Positions 20,048 to 33,344 of a stretch of 64,000 nucleotides of DNA are shown in pieces. Made by a program: the position numbers and the translations under genes. The notes beneath the pieces were generated by a model, which searched no databases, was not told where the DNA came from, and worked only from the letters and a program-made list of their open reading frames with translations. The first letter of the stretch is position 1. Every line of letters begins with the position of its first letter. Source of the stretch: Mesocentrotus franciscanus (taxonomy: Eukaryota; Echinodermata; Echinoidea; Camarodonta; Strongylocentrotidae); assembly GCA_037976565.1 (NCBI GenBank), contig CP137683.1:11479423-11543422 (forward strand). Reading direction: 5' to 3'.

Positions 20048-22432
20048 TGTAACTAGAAATGTAATTCGTCATGAGGACGAATTAGGTGGTCTGTTATGTA
20101 ATCTGAATAACTGATCTTGTAGAAAATTGTCTTAGCTACAACATATCAAAATTTCGAAGAAAATCGATCCATATTTACAGAGATACAATCAATTTTCCAT
20201 AAATATGCTGACGTCATAATATGCAAATTCGTATTTTTAGTTCCAAGGCCAAAGGGCAAAGGGCAGAGCTATAGAAAATTAAGGAACATTACAAGACATA
20301 ATAGAAGGAGAACGAGAACCAGAGGCGGGAGAGGTAGAGGGTGAGAGAGAAGAAAAAGAGAAGGGCAGAGGCAGAGGGAGACAGAGCAAGAGAATAAGAG
20401 GGAGGCAAGGCAAGAGGTCGAGGTAGAGGGAGGCAGAGAGAGAGAGAGAGGCTAAAAGAGTAGAGATATATATATGCAGAGACAGAGCAAGAGAAGGAGA
20501 GGGGCAAAATAAGAGAGGAGAAGGGAAACAGAGCAAGAGAGAGGAGAAAGAGAGAGATGCAATGGAGAACGATGCATTCAATATATCCAGCATATAAATA
20601 GAATTTAATATAGAGAAAGAGAGAAGTATAAACAAGTAAACAATTCTATGTCCACAGGAGAGACGTTAACATGCATATACCTTGGGCTGAATAACTGGAA
20701 AAAGTAAAAACGTCTGGGAAGGAGACTAGCAAGGTGATTTGATATTGTAGCAGAGTTGGGAGATAAACCCTATATTAGGTTTAATACCAGATTTCCCATA
20801 GGGTTGTACTCAAACGATTGACATTCTTCTCCCATAGATATAACACGCAAAATTAGGCATTTTATTACATTGTTTGTGATTGTATATGATAATATGTTAT
20901 AATAGTCGAAGAAGATCATAAAATCAAATCTAAAACGACGGCAAAAAAAAAAAAAAAAATGACCCACCAGGAATCGAACTTGGGTCGCCGGAATGGGAGG
21001 CAAGTGCTATGACCACTATACCAAAATAATCCACATAGACATTACACGTGAACGGAAAATGGAATTCTCAAATCTCACTTTGCAAGTGAAATATGAGCAT
21101 GATCCCGGCATCTGATCGAAAAATAAAGGGCACATTTGTGATAGCTTATTGTCTCAGCTACAACATACTCAAAGCTCAGCAAAAACAAAACTAAAACGAC
21201 GGAGATATTGCTCGCGAAAGACGGGAATGTAGAATCCAGTTTTGAGAAAAAGTCATGTCCCATAGAGAATACACGCAAAATGTGAAAAATTGACATGCCT
21301 CCTTTAATCGCAAAAATACGCCATGATGCCTTTGTCAAAATGAAAAATCGTGGTGACTGCATTTGTAGAGAATTGTCTCAGCTAGAACATATCAAAATTG
21401 GAAGAAAATCAATCAATATTTACAGAGATACAATCAATTTTCCAAAAATATGCTGACGTCATAATATGCAAATTGAAATTTTGAGTTCGGAGGCCATTAT
21501 GATGACGTCATGAGTTAATTGAGGGTCAAATGAGACATGAAATCATATCTCCGACTCATAATCTATCCAAATATGAAAAAATTGGGGTCCCATCTATTCT
21601 GAAGAGTTACAATGAATTTTGTATAGGCATGTTTTTGCCCATATATGCTATGTATTACAAGAGCTCGCGTGCACGGACATGTTTCTTGAACGGACGCTCA
21701 TTGCGTTATTACTGGTCAGAAAAAGGTGAACAAGGTATCAAAATGCTTGGGAAAATGTGCCAAATACGATGACAGAGAAAATTCGACGATTCTATGTTGC
21801 AAAATGCCAGTACGTGCGAAAACGGGCGCGCATGCGCGTGTGCGCGTTTTTTTGCGAAATGCTTAAAATGGCCTAAAATGTATCCATGCCCGCGCGTTTT
21901 TTGGCCTGAAATTGACCGGACGGATATTGACCTTAATCATGATAAATATGAATGAGAAACGACTTTTCGTTATGAAGATATGATCATGAGTAGATTTTCA
22001 GAAAATTTCACAAAATGGCGCCTAGATGACGTCATCAGTCAAGGTCAAGGTTGAAAACCTTATTTTGCTTTGTCCATATACCTATACATATGTGTGCGAA
22101 ATTTCAAGTCATTTGATCGAGCCATTTTCAAGTTATCTTACACACAAAAAGTGCTTGGAAATAAATAAAAAAATAATAATAAATAAATAAATAATAAAGG
22201 CAATTTTAACGAAATTATAAGGTGGTCTGTATTACTTACAGCCCACCTAATAAATAAAGGCAATTCTAACGAAATTATGATGTGGTCTGTATTACTTACA
22301 GCCCACCTAATAAAGGCAATTCTAACGAAAACATAAGGTGGTCTGTATTATATACAGCCCACCTGATAAATAAATAAATAAAGGCAATTCTAACGAAATT
22401 ATGAGGTGGTCTGTATTACTTACAGCCCACCT
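20048..22432. mobile_element. Family-B element, subfamily 1, with terminal hairpins (~2.4 kb)
   Basis: The left end is a hairpin (AATTCGTC 20063-20070 pairing GACGAATT 20076-20083) followed at once by AGGTGGTCTGT. The right end is four tandem hairpins of the form AGGTGGTCTGTA-loop-TACAGCCCACCT (22220-22248, 22280-22308, 22336-22364, 22404-22432), each preceded by AACGAAAT or similar. The interior has a GA-rich tract (20300-20620), an antisense tRNA-like segment, repeated CRE/octamer sites and a CG-alternating tract, but no long ORF. A hairpin-ended element without long inverted repeats resembles non-autonomous Helitron/Helentron-like transposons. This class assignment is inference. Related copies lie at 33345-34150 and 48725-50810. 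Confidence 0.6.
20963..21027 (-). pseudogene. tRNA-like sequence (Gly-like) inside family B
   Basis: Read on the minus strand: TTGGTATAGTGG (A box), CTTGCCTCCCATTCCGG (anticodon arm with loop CTCCCAT, anticodon CCC), AAGTTCGATTCC (B box) and then TGGTGGGTCA followed by more than ten T, a Pol III terminator. The acceptor halves do not pair and the anticodon stem is poor. It is therefore a tRNA-derived relic or SINE head rather than a working tRNA. An identical copy lies at 49662-49726. Confidence 0.6.
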
Positions 22433-22456
22433 AATAAAAATCTTGACGAAATTAAT

Positions 22457-22532
22457 AGGTGATACGTATAACTACGTACGTATCACCTAACTAGACTTGA
22501 ATTCGTCACTTAGACGAATTAGGTGATACGTA
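22457..22532. mobile_element. Abutting family-B subfamily-2 ends (3' hairpin, then 5' hairpin)
   Basis: 22457-22488 is a near-perfect palindrome AGGTGATACGTA...TACGTATCACCT preceded by TTGACGAAAT. AACTAGACTTG follows, then a 5'-type hairpin (AATTCGTC 22500-22507, GACGAATT 22513-22520) followed by AGGTGATACGTA (22521-22532). Two further subfamily-2 3' hairpins lie at 52210-52241 and 52286-52317. Confidence 0.65.
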
Positions 22533-23235
22533 TGCTAATGTTTTACATAAATAATGAAGAATGCCTTTTTACGATTTCATAGTATCTTATAAAATAATCC
22601 TCCCGTTATGGTCTATCCATATATCAAGTTTCAACTGTGTAGCATTGATCATTATGGATCTATGGAAGATAGATTGAGACAATATGACCATTGACCCTGT
22701 ACAATAACCAGTTACACCTTTGACTCTATTTGACATAATGATGAATGCATTTTCACAATTTGATCTTATTTCATGAAATACTCCACCCGTCATGTTCTAC
22801 CTATATGTCAAGTTTCATCTTAATATCCATGTTATCATTGTCTTATGGTTCACAATGGGAGGGTACCCATTGAAGGTAAATTAATAAAATAGATTTACCC
22901 TAAATATAATTAAACCTACCTTATGATGAATTTTGCGTCCTTTGGAACAAAACTAAAATGCTGATCCAATTTGTGTACGCTTGAGCACTTGGTACAATTC
23001 GCTATGACACCCATTAAAACACGATGACGGCACACTTCCGCGGGACGTTTAGAATGTTACTGCGATCTTTTTAGCTCGTGCATGTAAAAACTTTGATTTG
23101 GACTCGTCGTCTTTGACCAACATCTTCTTACTTAATTTTTTACTATATATGGGGCTATTGTCTATTTTAATGTAATCATTATCCCATAAAGGTTGGCAGG
23201 AAATGTTATCACAATGCGTGGACAAGAGTGTTCTA
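22533..23235. other. Interior sequence after the subfamily-2 5' end, nothing recognised
   Basis: Repeated phrases (TATCAAGTTTCA, CACCCGTCATG and similar) suggest dispersed repeat DNA. No coding signal was found. Confidence 0.4.
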
Positions 23236-26200
23236 GAATAATAATACAACGTCGTTACGCTGAAAAAAAATTCCCTTATATCTCTCACCGCCAAATAATC
23301 CGAACAATAGTATCAAGCGAGAGGAATCAACTGTTAAACGAATTCATCACGAGTCTTGAAATTTCAGTTTGTAATTGCATGTCATAGAAGTATGAAAGAG
23401 AAGGTTGAGTTCTGATGAGAGGTGAGCAATAATTTGTGAGAATTGTAATTGTAATTTTGCAAGTGAGGAAGAACATCAGAGAAAAAAAGTTCCCTGAAAG
23501 CATGGCTCTTCAAATGCCTTCATACTTATGCTAAATATGACAAGTAACAGCTTAAAATGAGGCCCGATTTTTATGCCACATGTTTGTGTAGTCCCATATA
23601 CATCTTTCTGTGTACAGTGCTTGTTACTTTACAAAGACTAAGCCAAATTTCTTATAATTTTGATGACTCCACAACCTTGAACTACACACCAATACTTATA
23701 TGCTACATGATCCACTTTTTTCTGATCGATTCCACACCGTTTCTTTCACAATGCAATCGCATGACCAGAACTCAACCTTATCTTTAAAGAGCAGCAATGG
23801 CGAACGAGTATTACTAAAATTCAACAATCGTTGCTTTAATGGTTTGCTTTTTCCTGAGAAATTAACACGAGACGTCAAGCTACATATAAATATGATCAAC
23901 AAACATGATATTGTCTTAAAAACAGTCAGAAAACATTGGAACTAGAATGAATAAGAGATAATGCGATCACGTAAACAAGAGCGATTTGTCCATGTTAATC
24001 CTCCAGTATCAAATACCCAAGTAAAACTCGAACCAGATGCAAATAAAGGTAAAGGTAAAGACATACATTTATGACATATTTTCAATTGTCATGATTGTAT
24101 TCTCTAATTATTTCTTCTTTATATTTTATTTTAATTTAATTATTTTTTATTATTGAGGAATACACTTGCACATTATGTACTCCGTGGTAAGAAAGAAGTA
24201 AGCGAGGGAAAGTAAGGCAATAACAAAAGAGAGATAGAGAAAATGGCCCGGGTTCAAATTCAGTTTTCTAAAAATTATGAGACCCGGTGCTGATGATCAT
24301 TTATCTACCATGTGATTGCCTCATGACGCTAAATAAAAAAATAGTACCACGAGGTCGTTTATTGTCAACAAACAGTTCAAATAGAATTGTATAGACGATG
24401 AAAAATAAGAATAATAATACAACGTCGTTACGCTGAAAAAAAAATTCCCTTATTTCTCTCACCGCCAAATAATCCGAACAATAGTATCAACCGAGAGGAA
24501 TCAACTGTTAAACGAATTCATCACGAGTCTTGAAATTTCAGTTTGTAATTGCATGTCATAGAAGTATGAAAGAGAAGGTTGAGTTCTGGTGAGAGGTGAA
24601 CACTAATTTGTGAGGGTTAAAATTGTTATTATGCAAGTGTGGAAGAACATCAGAAAAAAAAGTTTCTAGACAAGCATGGCTCTTCATATGCCTTCATACT
24701 TATGCTGAATATGACAAGAAACAGCTTAAAATGAGGCCCGATTTTTATGCCATATATTTGTGTAGTTCCATATACATCTTTCTGTGTACAGTGCGTGTTA
24801 CTGTACAAAGACTAAGCCAAATTTCTTATAAAGTTGATGACTCCAAAACCTTGAAGTACACACCAATACTTATATGTTACGTGATCAACTTTTTCCTGAT
24901 CGATTCCACACCGTTTCTTTCACAATGCAATCGCATGACCAGAACTCAACCTTATCTTTAAAGAGCAACAATGGCGAACGAGTATTACTAAAATTCAACA
25001 ATCGTTGCTTTAATGGTTTGCTTTTTTCCTGAGAAATTAACACGAGACGTCAAGCTACATATAAATATGATCAAAAGACATGATATTTTCTTAAAAACAG
25101 TCAGAAAACATTGGAACTAGAATGAATAAGAGATAATGCGATTACGTAAACAGGAGCAATTTGTCCATGTTAATCCTCCAGTATCAAATACCCAAGTAAA
25201 ACTCGAACCAGATGCAAATAAAGGTAAACATAAAGACATAAATGTATGACATATTGTAAATTGTCATGATTGTATTCTTGAATTATTTATTTTTTACATT
25301 TTATTTTAATTTAAATTATGTTATATTATTGAGGAATACACTTGCACATTACGTACTCCGTGGTAAGAAAGAAGTAAGCGAGGGAAAGTAAGGCAATGAC
25401 AAAAGAGAGATAGAGAAAATGGCCCGGTTTCAAATTCAGTTTTCTAAAAATTATTAGACCCGGTGCTGATGATCATTTATTTACCATGTGATTGCCTCAT
25501 GACGCTAAATAAAAATAGTACCACGAGGTCGTTTATTGTCAACAAACAGTTCAAATAGAATTGTATAGACGATGAAAAAAAGAATAATAATACAACGTCG
25601 TTACGCTGAAAAAAATTCCCTTATATCTCTCGCCGCCAAATAATCCGAACAATAGTATCAACCGAGAGGAATCAACTGTTAAACGAATTTATCACGAGTC
25701 TTGAAATTTCAGTTTGTAATTGCATGTCATAGAAGTATGAAAGAGAAGGTTGAGTTCTGGTGAGAGGTGAACACTAATTTGTGAGGGTTGTAATTGTAAT
25801 TTTGCAAGTGAGGAAGAACATCAGAGAAAAAAAAGTTCCCTGAAAGCATGGCTCTTCAAATGCCTTCATACCTATGCTGAATATGACAAGAAACAGCTTA
25901 AAATGAGGCCCGATTTTTATGCCACATGTTTGTTTAGTTCCATATACATCTTTCTGTGTACAGTGCTTGTTACTTTACAAAGACTAAGCCAAATTTCTTA
26001 TTATTTTGATCATTCCAGAACCTTGCAGTACACACCAATACTTATATGCTAAATGATCAAACTTTTCTGATTGATTCCACACTGTTTTTTTTCACAATGA
26101 AGTCGCATGACCAGAACTCAACTTTATCTTTAAGTCCGCTTATCTTGGAAATTTCCATCACCCCAACTTGTAGATTAGCTTTAGCAACTGTAAAGCGCTT

Positions 26201-28460
26201 GGATACTACAGAAAGTAACAAAGTTACATTCACGTAATCCTATTGCATTCACCCCTTCTCATACACTTCTATTTCCACCTCTTCTGTTATTCAACTACCA
26301 GAGCAGGCCGAATTTATCACGAGTCTTGAAATTTCAGTTTGTTATTGCATGTCATAGAAGTATGAAAGAGAAGGTTGAGTTCTGATGAGAGGTGAGCAAT
26401 AATTTGTGAGGGTTGTAATTGTAATTTTGCAAGTGAGGAAGAACATCAGAGAAAAAAAGTTCCCTGAAAGCATGGCTCTTCATATGCCTTCATACTTATG
26501 CTAAATATGACAAGTAACAGCTTAAAATGAGGCCCAAATTTTATGCCACATGTTTGTGTAGTCCCATATACATCTTTCTGTGTACAGTGCTTGTTACTTT
26601 ACAAAGACTAAGCCAAATTTCTTATCATTTTGATGAATCCACAACCTTGAAGTACACACCAATACTTATATGCTACATGATCCACTTTTTCTGATCGATT
26701 CCACACCGTTTCTTTCACAATGCAATCGCATGACCAGAACTCAACCTTATCTTTAAAGAGCAGCAATGGCGAACGAGTATTACTTAAATTCAACAATCGT
26801 TGCTTTAATGGTTTGCTTTTTCATGAGAAATTAACACGAGACGTCAAGCTACATATAAATATGATCAACAAACATGATATTGTCTTAAAAACAGTCAGAT
26901 AACATTGGAACTAGAATGAATAAGATATAATGCGATTACGTAAACAAGAGCAATTTGTCCATGTTAATCCTCCAGTATCAAATACCCAAGTAAAACTCGA
27001 ACCAGATGCAAATAAAGGTAAACACAAAGACATAAATGAATGACATATTGTAAATTGTCATGATTGTATTCTTGATTTTTTTTTTATATTTCATTTTAAT
27101 TTAAATTATGTTTTATTATTGAGGAATACACTTGCACATTACGTACTCCGTGGTAAGAAAGAAGTAAGCGAGGGAAAAGTAAGGCAATGACAAAAGAGAG
27201 ATAGAGAAAATGGCCCGGGTTCAAATTCAGTTTTCTAAAAACTAGACCCGGTGCTGATGATCATTTATCTACCATGTGATTGACTCATGACGCTAAAAAA
27301 AATATAGAACCACGAGGTCGTTTATTGTCAACAAACAGTTTAAATAGAATTGTATAGACGATGAAAAAATAAGAATAATAATACAACGTCGTTACGCTGA
27401 AAAAAAAAATTCCCTTATTTCTCTCACCGCCAAATAATCCGAACAATAGTATCAACCGAGAGGAATCAACTGTTAAACGAATTTATCACGAGTCTTGAAA
27501 TTTCAGTTTGTAATTGCATGTCATAGAAGTATGAAAGAGAAGGTTGAGTTCTGATGAGAGGTGAGCAATAATTTGTGAGAATTGTAATTGTAATTTTGCA
27601 AGTGAGGAAGAACATCAGAGAAAAAAAGTTCCCTGAAAGCATGGCTCTTCATAATGCCTTCATACTTATGCTAAATATGACAAGAAACAGCTTAAAATGA
27701 GGCCCGAATATTATGCCACATGTTTGTGAAGTCCCATATACATCTTTCTGTGTATAGTGCTTGTTACTTTACCAAGAATGTCCAAAATTTTCTTATCATT
27801 TTGGTGACTCCAGAACCTTGCAATACACACCAATACTTATATGTTACGTGATCAACTTTTTCTTATCGCTTCCACACCGTTTCTTTCACAATGCAATCGC
27901 ATGACCAGAACTCAACCTTATCTTTAAAGAGCAGAAATGGCGAACGAGTATTATTAAAATTCAACAATCGTTGCTTCAATGGTTTGCTTTTTCATGAGAA
28001 ATTAACACGAGACGTCAAGCTACATATAATTATGATCAAAAGACATGATATTGTCTTGAAAACAGTCAGAAAACATTGGAATTAGATCGAATAAGAGATA
28101 ATGCGATATGTAAACAAGTGCAATTTGTCGATGTTAATCCTCCAGTGCCAAATACCCAAGTAAAACTCGAACCAGATGCAAATTAAGGTAAACATAAAGA
28201 CATATATGTATGACATATTGTAAATTGTCATGATTGCATTCTCTAATTATTTATTTTTTTATTTTTTATTTTAATTTAAATTATGTTTTATGATTGAGGA
28301 ATACACTTACACATTACATACTCCGTGGTAAGAAAGAAGTTAGCGAGGGGAACGGAAGGCAATGACAAAAGAGAAATAGAAAAAAATGGCCCGGGTTCAC
28401 ATTCAGTTTTTCTTTAAATATTAGACCCGCGGTGCTGAGGATCATTTATCCACCATGTGA
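23236..28460. repeat. Satellite array 1, ~1175-bp unit, about 4.5 copies
   Basis: Marker CACGAGTCTTGAAATTTCAG recurs at intervals of 1167-1176 bases (about 23348, 24524, 25693, 26321 and 27488). The third unit is cut short at about 26135 and replaced by ~175 foreign bases before the next begins at about 26310. Units are very similar to one another. Each carries short open frames (about 76 aa starting MRPDFYA and 60-81 aa ending VRKHWN) whose conservation equals that of the flanking non-coding unit, so coding is not supported. The last unit carries variants (TACCAAGAATGTCC, CCAGTGCCAAATACC) shared with the last unit of array 2. Confidence 0.95.
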
Positions 28461-29234
28461 ATGCCTTATAGTCCGGCAGCCACTGAGCTATACCTCGTTT
28501 TGTTGAAATAAGTTTTGTTGTTGATGGAATCTGTTTCCTTAGGCATTGCAGATGACCAAACAGAAAACTGGAACTTTGTCAGTGTTGAGCATTTTAAGAT
28601 ATGGCCAAAAACAAAATGGCCACCAAAATAGCCTATTTTGAGTAAAATTTGAATTATTTCATAACACATTAAGAAATATTGGCAGAGTGGTGTGCTTATA
28701 ATTCGCGAAGACCATTGTCAACACATTCCTGATGATCATACATGAACATAGATAGACATAATTAGCATATTTTCCATTGTATTTGTTGCTAATTTGCATA
28801 TTCAAAATGCCGGATAAAGGCCAGCTGTTAAGCCTAGAATCACAATAAAATAGTATTATAATCATTTCTTTCCATCTTATGTTTCTAATTCCTAGAATAC
28901 CTAAGTGTACCAAATACTTATGTCATACTCATTTGTCAATAATGAATAATTTAGATAATGGGAAAAAACAAAATGGCCACCAAAATGATAAATTTTATGC
29001 AACATTTGCCACAAGTATTATACATTACGGAAATTGGCAGAGTACTTTTCTGGTACTTCACGGAAACCATTGTAAAATGAAATTTGATGCCCCCACATGA
29101 TCAGAGATGAACTGATTTGGATATTTGACTTTGGCGGCCATTGTATATTTGCTCATTTACATATTCAAAATGGCGGCAATGCTAGTTTATCACAGAATTT
29201 CTATCAATAGTCTACTAGTAATAAACATTTGTTT
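28461..29234. other. Repeat-like flank downstream of the decayed gene
   Basis: AAAATGGCCACCAAAAT recurs at about 28612 and 28972 and similar AAAATGGCGGC words occur, suggesting a degenerate tandem of ~360 bases. No gene was recognised. Confidence 0.45.
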
Positions 29235-32200
29235 TCACAATACGATTTGAAGATCGGCACGCTTAACATTCTCTTTGAAAGCTTCAGTTGTTGGTGGCAT
29301 TGCAGCAAGATTTGGAGTGTTGGTAGCTCCTGCTTTCCCGACCCGTGTAGTCCACACTTTCAGTCGGGCATTTGGCATAGCATGATGTTATGAGCGCTGT
29401 TGCATCTTTCATCACGTCGGCCATATCTGCATGTATGTCTCCAATCGATGGCAATGGGAACCCATTTTTCTGCCGCAGCACTTTTAGCAAAGTTCCTTTG
29501 CCAAATCCAAAATGTGCACCAACAGTATCACAACCTGTCAATGCGTGACCTGCTAACATAGAAGGGATGATGTCTCTGTGTCTGTCCACTGTGGAATGTA
29601 AATCGATTACAGATCTGTCTCTGATGGACGACTCCATTATCAAGAGTGACTGAAGGCCTTGCTTTTGGTAGAAATGAAGCATAAGAACATAGACATCTGT
29701 GTCGTCTGCAAGCACCCTGAGGGATCTTCCTTCATCTGCAAGCATGATAGCCTGCTGTACAATAATCACATTAGCCTCCTCATGAGATGTGGCCATATCG
29801 TGCCGTTGGATTGGAACATCACCTGGACCTAGTTCAACAGGAGTGTCATCTTGGCTGGTGATCACAAGCTTGTGTTTTATGATGAAACCTGCATCGCTTT
29901 GCAGATGTTGACAAATGATGTTATTCAACTGTTTCTTGTTCTCTGTGACTGTCAGAGTCAGTTTCTGAGACGGAAGGGGTGAAGTTGGACTCAGTTGGAA
30001 AACTGTGCAACCATCATTGCCTCTCGATATCCTGGTTGCACACTTGGTGCTGTAATCATTGTACCTGTCAAAGACCAAGTACACATCACCGGATTTTAGT
30101 CTCTCTTCAATCTTGCCTTTGAATTTCGATACAAAGTCCATCACTGTTGGTTGTCGTGTTGGTGATGATGAAGGCCAAGTAGGAATCAAAGGAGAGCACA
30201 GCCATTGATCACTGTGCACGTTTCTGATACGTCTAGCTGATACTTTAACCTTTGTCTGGTTCTTCAAAGCGGCCTTGGACTTCGAGATACGCATATCTCC
30301 AGACTCATCAAACAGAGCTGTAGGAACTGGCGACACCTCGCATGACATTACATCATGGAAGTCAACATCTCTGGAAGTTGCTTGTAGACCTATCACGCGC
30401 GAGTATATCAACTTGGTATCGTACACCTTGGAATCGCCTACGTCAATTGATTTCTTCATGACAGCCATGGTTTGAACTTTCTTCGAAATTGTGTCGTAGA
30501 AACCTCCAGGCAATTTCCGTTCAAACTCACCCATTTGCTGAGCACCAATTTCAACTGCTCTGTCAACATTCACTGATTCAGGAGCGATCCGTCCATTGAC
30601 CACATTGATAATGTTCGCTGGGTGCTTCTCTGGGTCCATTGGATCGATGCTCACATCCAGTTTTCTGCGTAACCCGTCTCTTTCACCTTGGTCTGCAGAT
30701 ATCCTTGCTGGAGCCTCTTCTTTGTGCGCTGTTTTAGAACTAGCCGACTTGTCTATCAGAGTTGAAACGTCTTCCACAAGTCTGCTACATATGTGCAAGC
30801 TAAGGGCCCAAGTCTTGAGAGTTTCTGGCTTAAGAGTGATGCCAATCACACCAGCTTTAACATGCCCATATCGCATGAATGTTGTCTCGATGAACATGTC
30901 TCTCCATATGCCATTCCATAAGCCTTGAGTTTGTCTCATGACTCTCATCACATGAGACCCTTTCATGAAATGCTGGAGCGCATCTCCTGGTAGGGCTTCG
31001 ATGTGTCGAAGGTAGAATAACCCATATCGCGCGTAGTTTACATGTCCTGACGCAAAGCAGTAGGGCATCATGAGCTTTACTGCCTCCAGGTGTAGTGGCC
31101 AATCACCTTATCGTTCAGCCCGTACATAGAGCATCATTATCAGTACTGGTTTGATCAGGTTGTCGACCCACATCTTTGTTGGGCGACTTCTCTCTGCAAG
31201 GTCCTCAAGAGTTGTCATGAGATCGTTGTGAGACTTCAGGTGTCCCTGCACAACAATATCTCTCAGTAGCTCCTCGGCTACATGTACCATGCGCATGGCG
31301 CTCATGTTCATAGGAAATTTCTTTCCTGTCAGCATTTTGCCCACACCTGCAAATGTAGATGCCAGAACATCTGCAAGGCCCGAGTCAGTCATCAATGTTC
31401 CGACTGCACCAACAAAACTCATCAGCATATGCATACCCCCTAATCTGGGAATGACCTGAGGAAACAGGTTTGGATATGCCCATTGTACCTCTACTGCAAC
31501 TCTGTACAGTTGTTGATCTGCAGTGAAGACAGTGAAACCTTGACCAGTTTTCTCTGTTAACTGCTGTGATTTGCTCATGGCTGTCATTATTGTGTCTGGA
31601 TGTGCTGGTGGCATATCAATCAATGGTAGATACACTGCTTTAGTTTTGGGTTGTGTGGCTTCTCCTTGATCGCGACACAAATGCGTATTATATCCATTGA
31701 ATTCAGGACAGTTATCACGCTGCACAACATCTGTCAAGAACCTGAGGTCACACTCATTAGCTCTCTGTCGAGAAACAACCATGAGCGAGAACACTTAGTG
31801 GTGGAACTTGGTTCTTGACAGGTGGCATATCTGGTATCTTTGGACCATTGTATCTCATGATGTCAAGCTTGTAGTCAACATCTGTAGACATCTCAGCCTT
31901 TTCAGCCGTGAAATCTCTTGCTGATCATCATGGTGCATGCTTAATTGTATCTGGCTGGGTCATGAGAACCGCAAGGGAATGTGTTGACAATTTACCGTTC
32001 TGAGATGAAATATCTGGATCAAAGTTGTCAACTACAATCTGAACAAGACCATATTCAGCATTTGATATTGCTGTCAGTTCAGTGATTTTCGCTGCCTCTA
32101 CAGCTGCAGACTTCTTGAATCGTAGGAGGTCATCATACGTGCAGGTCACTCCAAAATAGTTCATTGTCTTTACTAGCTCCTTGGAATCTCGTAGAAGTAC

Positions 32201-33110
32201 ACCTAAGCTGATCTGTAGCTGGGTTGGATAATTGGCCAGTACATATGTGATGATATTACCAACAAGATAATCAGGTAGCGTGTTATCTAACTGGGATGAT
32301 AAGCATGCGAGGAGGTTCAGAACGGTAGAGCTTACATTCTCTGTGATTTCTTCATGATTAAGACGAGTGCTGTACCTGCTCCTGTCATAACACATATCTC
32401 TGACTTCTTGAGTAATCTTGTTGGTCACCCTTGTAACTGCAATAGCACAATCATCATCCTCAAAATCTGGCTTAACACGAAGGGCTTTGTTCGCCCTGCT
32501 TTTGAAAGCCAGGATTGTCGCTATGCCTGGGGATGAAAGAATCAAAAGGTCATCGTTGAAGCGTTTAGATAGTTTAGTGACAAGAGTCCTTCGAGACATT
32601 AAATGCCCACCATTCTCTTCAGATAGAGTGTGCAGTTCTACAGAGTTCCATATTTTCGACAAGTCATCCTCTAAGATCTCGTCATCTCCAAAGCTGCATC
32701 CCTCTCTTGTGTTGTATTTCCGTCCCTTTCAGCAGCATACGTGTTCTTAGAAAACAAGAACCTAGTACAACGACAGTCTCTATGATATAACGAGCGTCTG
32801 CGTATGCAAGTCACTTAAAACGCCAGCTAGCCTGACCCTTACCTCCGAAGCCCATGTGTTATTTCGTTTGTCGCATTTGTCAATGATCGCCTGTTTAAAA
32901 AACTGTATGTGTCCTGCCCTTTTAACTTGTCTGCAAACAAATGCTGGTCTCCATCTTGTCGGGTTTTGGGATCCTTTTCAGGATTGCACACCTCACCACA
33001 GAAGAAGCAATTCTGAATAAAGTTGAATTGGGGAGCTCAGAGCATCTTGCTCTTTTGGAGGGATTTCACTGGTATCTTGATCCCCATTGATTTGGTCAGT
33101 AGATGGAGGT
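29235..33110 (-). pseudogene. Decayed transposon-type gene with zinc-binding head and FEN1/XPG-like nuclease motifs
   Basis: About 1,150 codons on the minus strand belong to one gene read in pieces. N-terminal part: NCFFCGEVCNPEKDPK (about 33025-32975), then after a frameshift EVRVRLAGVLSDLH and HRDCRC, a Cys/His zinc-binding head. 32662-31928: a body ending in VDNFDPDISSQNGKLSTHSL. Two TGA codons (31930-31925) follow, and the frame then continues to about 31795, where it shifts. 31794-31108 is closed by a single in-frame TAA (31108-31106) and continues to 29287. A last frameshift near 29390 gives LKVWTTR...MPPTTEAFKENVKR, ending at 29235. Motifs HEEA, LADDTDVYVLML and ALTGCDT..GFGKGTLLKVL resemble the acidic residues and helix-hairpin turn of FEN1/XPG nucleases. 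Proteins of this layout are, as I recall, numerous and unnamed in marine invertebrate genomes. No introns are needed. The breaks make it inactive. Confidence 0.7.
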
Positions 33111-33344
33111 CGGTGAGTAGAGGCAATACCTCAGTCACTTTACTGACAGATGTGTGTATGTTAAACAGGGTATCTCAACAAATACATTTGCTTTGAGATG
33201 ATAGGCTACCTCAATTAGCTTTAATTAAAATGCAGCTTATATACATCACAAAATATGTTGTCAGAGTGTGTTACAATGATTGCTTGTTATCAAAGTAGAA
33301 ATCGCAAACAGCCAACTTCTTGTACACTTTTTTATGAATCACTC
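33111..33344. other. Upstream flank of the decayed gene
   Basis: No promoter motif or exon can be supported. Confidence 0.4.

Noticed and set aside
20279..20635. Leu/Ser-rich minus-strand frames, also at 48740-49261, 36986-38375 and 63643-63936
   Set aside because: Products of GA/CT-rich low-complexity tracts.
20963..21027. Functional tRNA-Gly gene
   Set aside because: The acceptor stem halves do not pair, the anticodon stem is weak, and the copy is part of a dispersed repeat.
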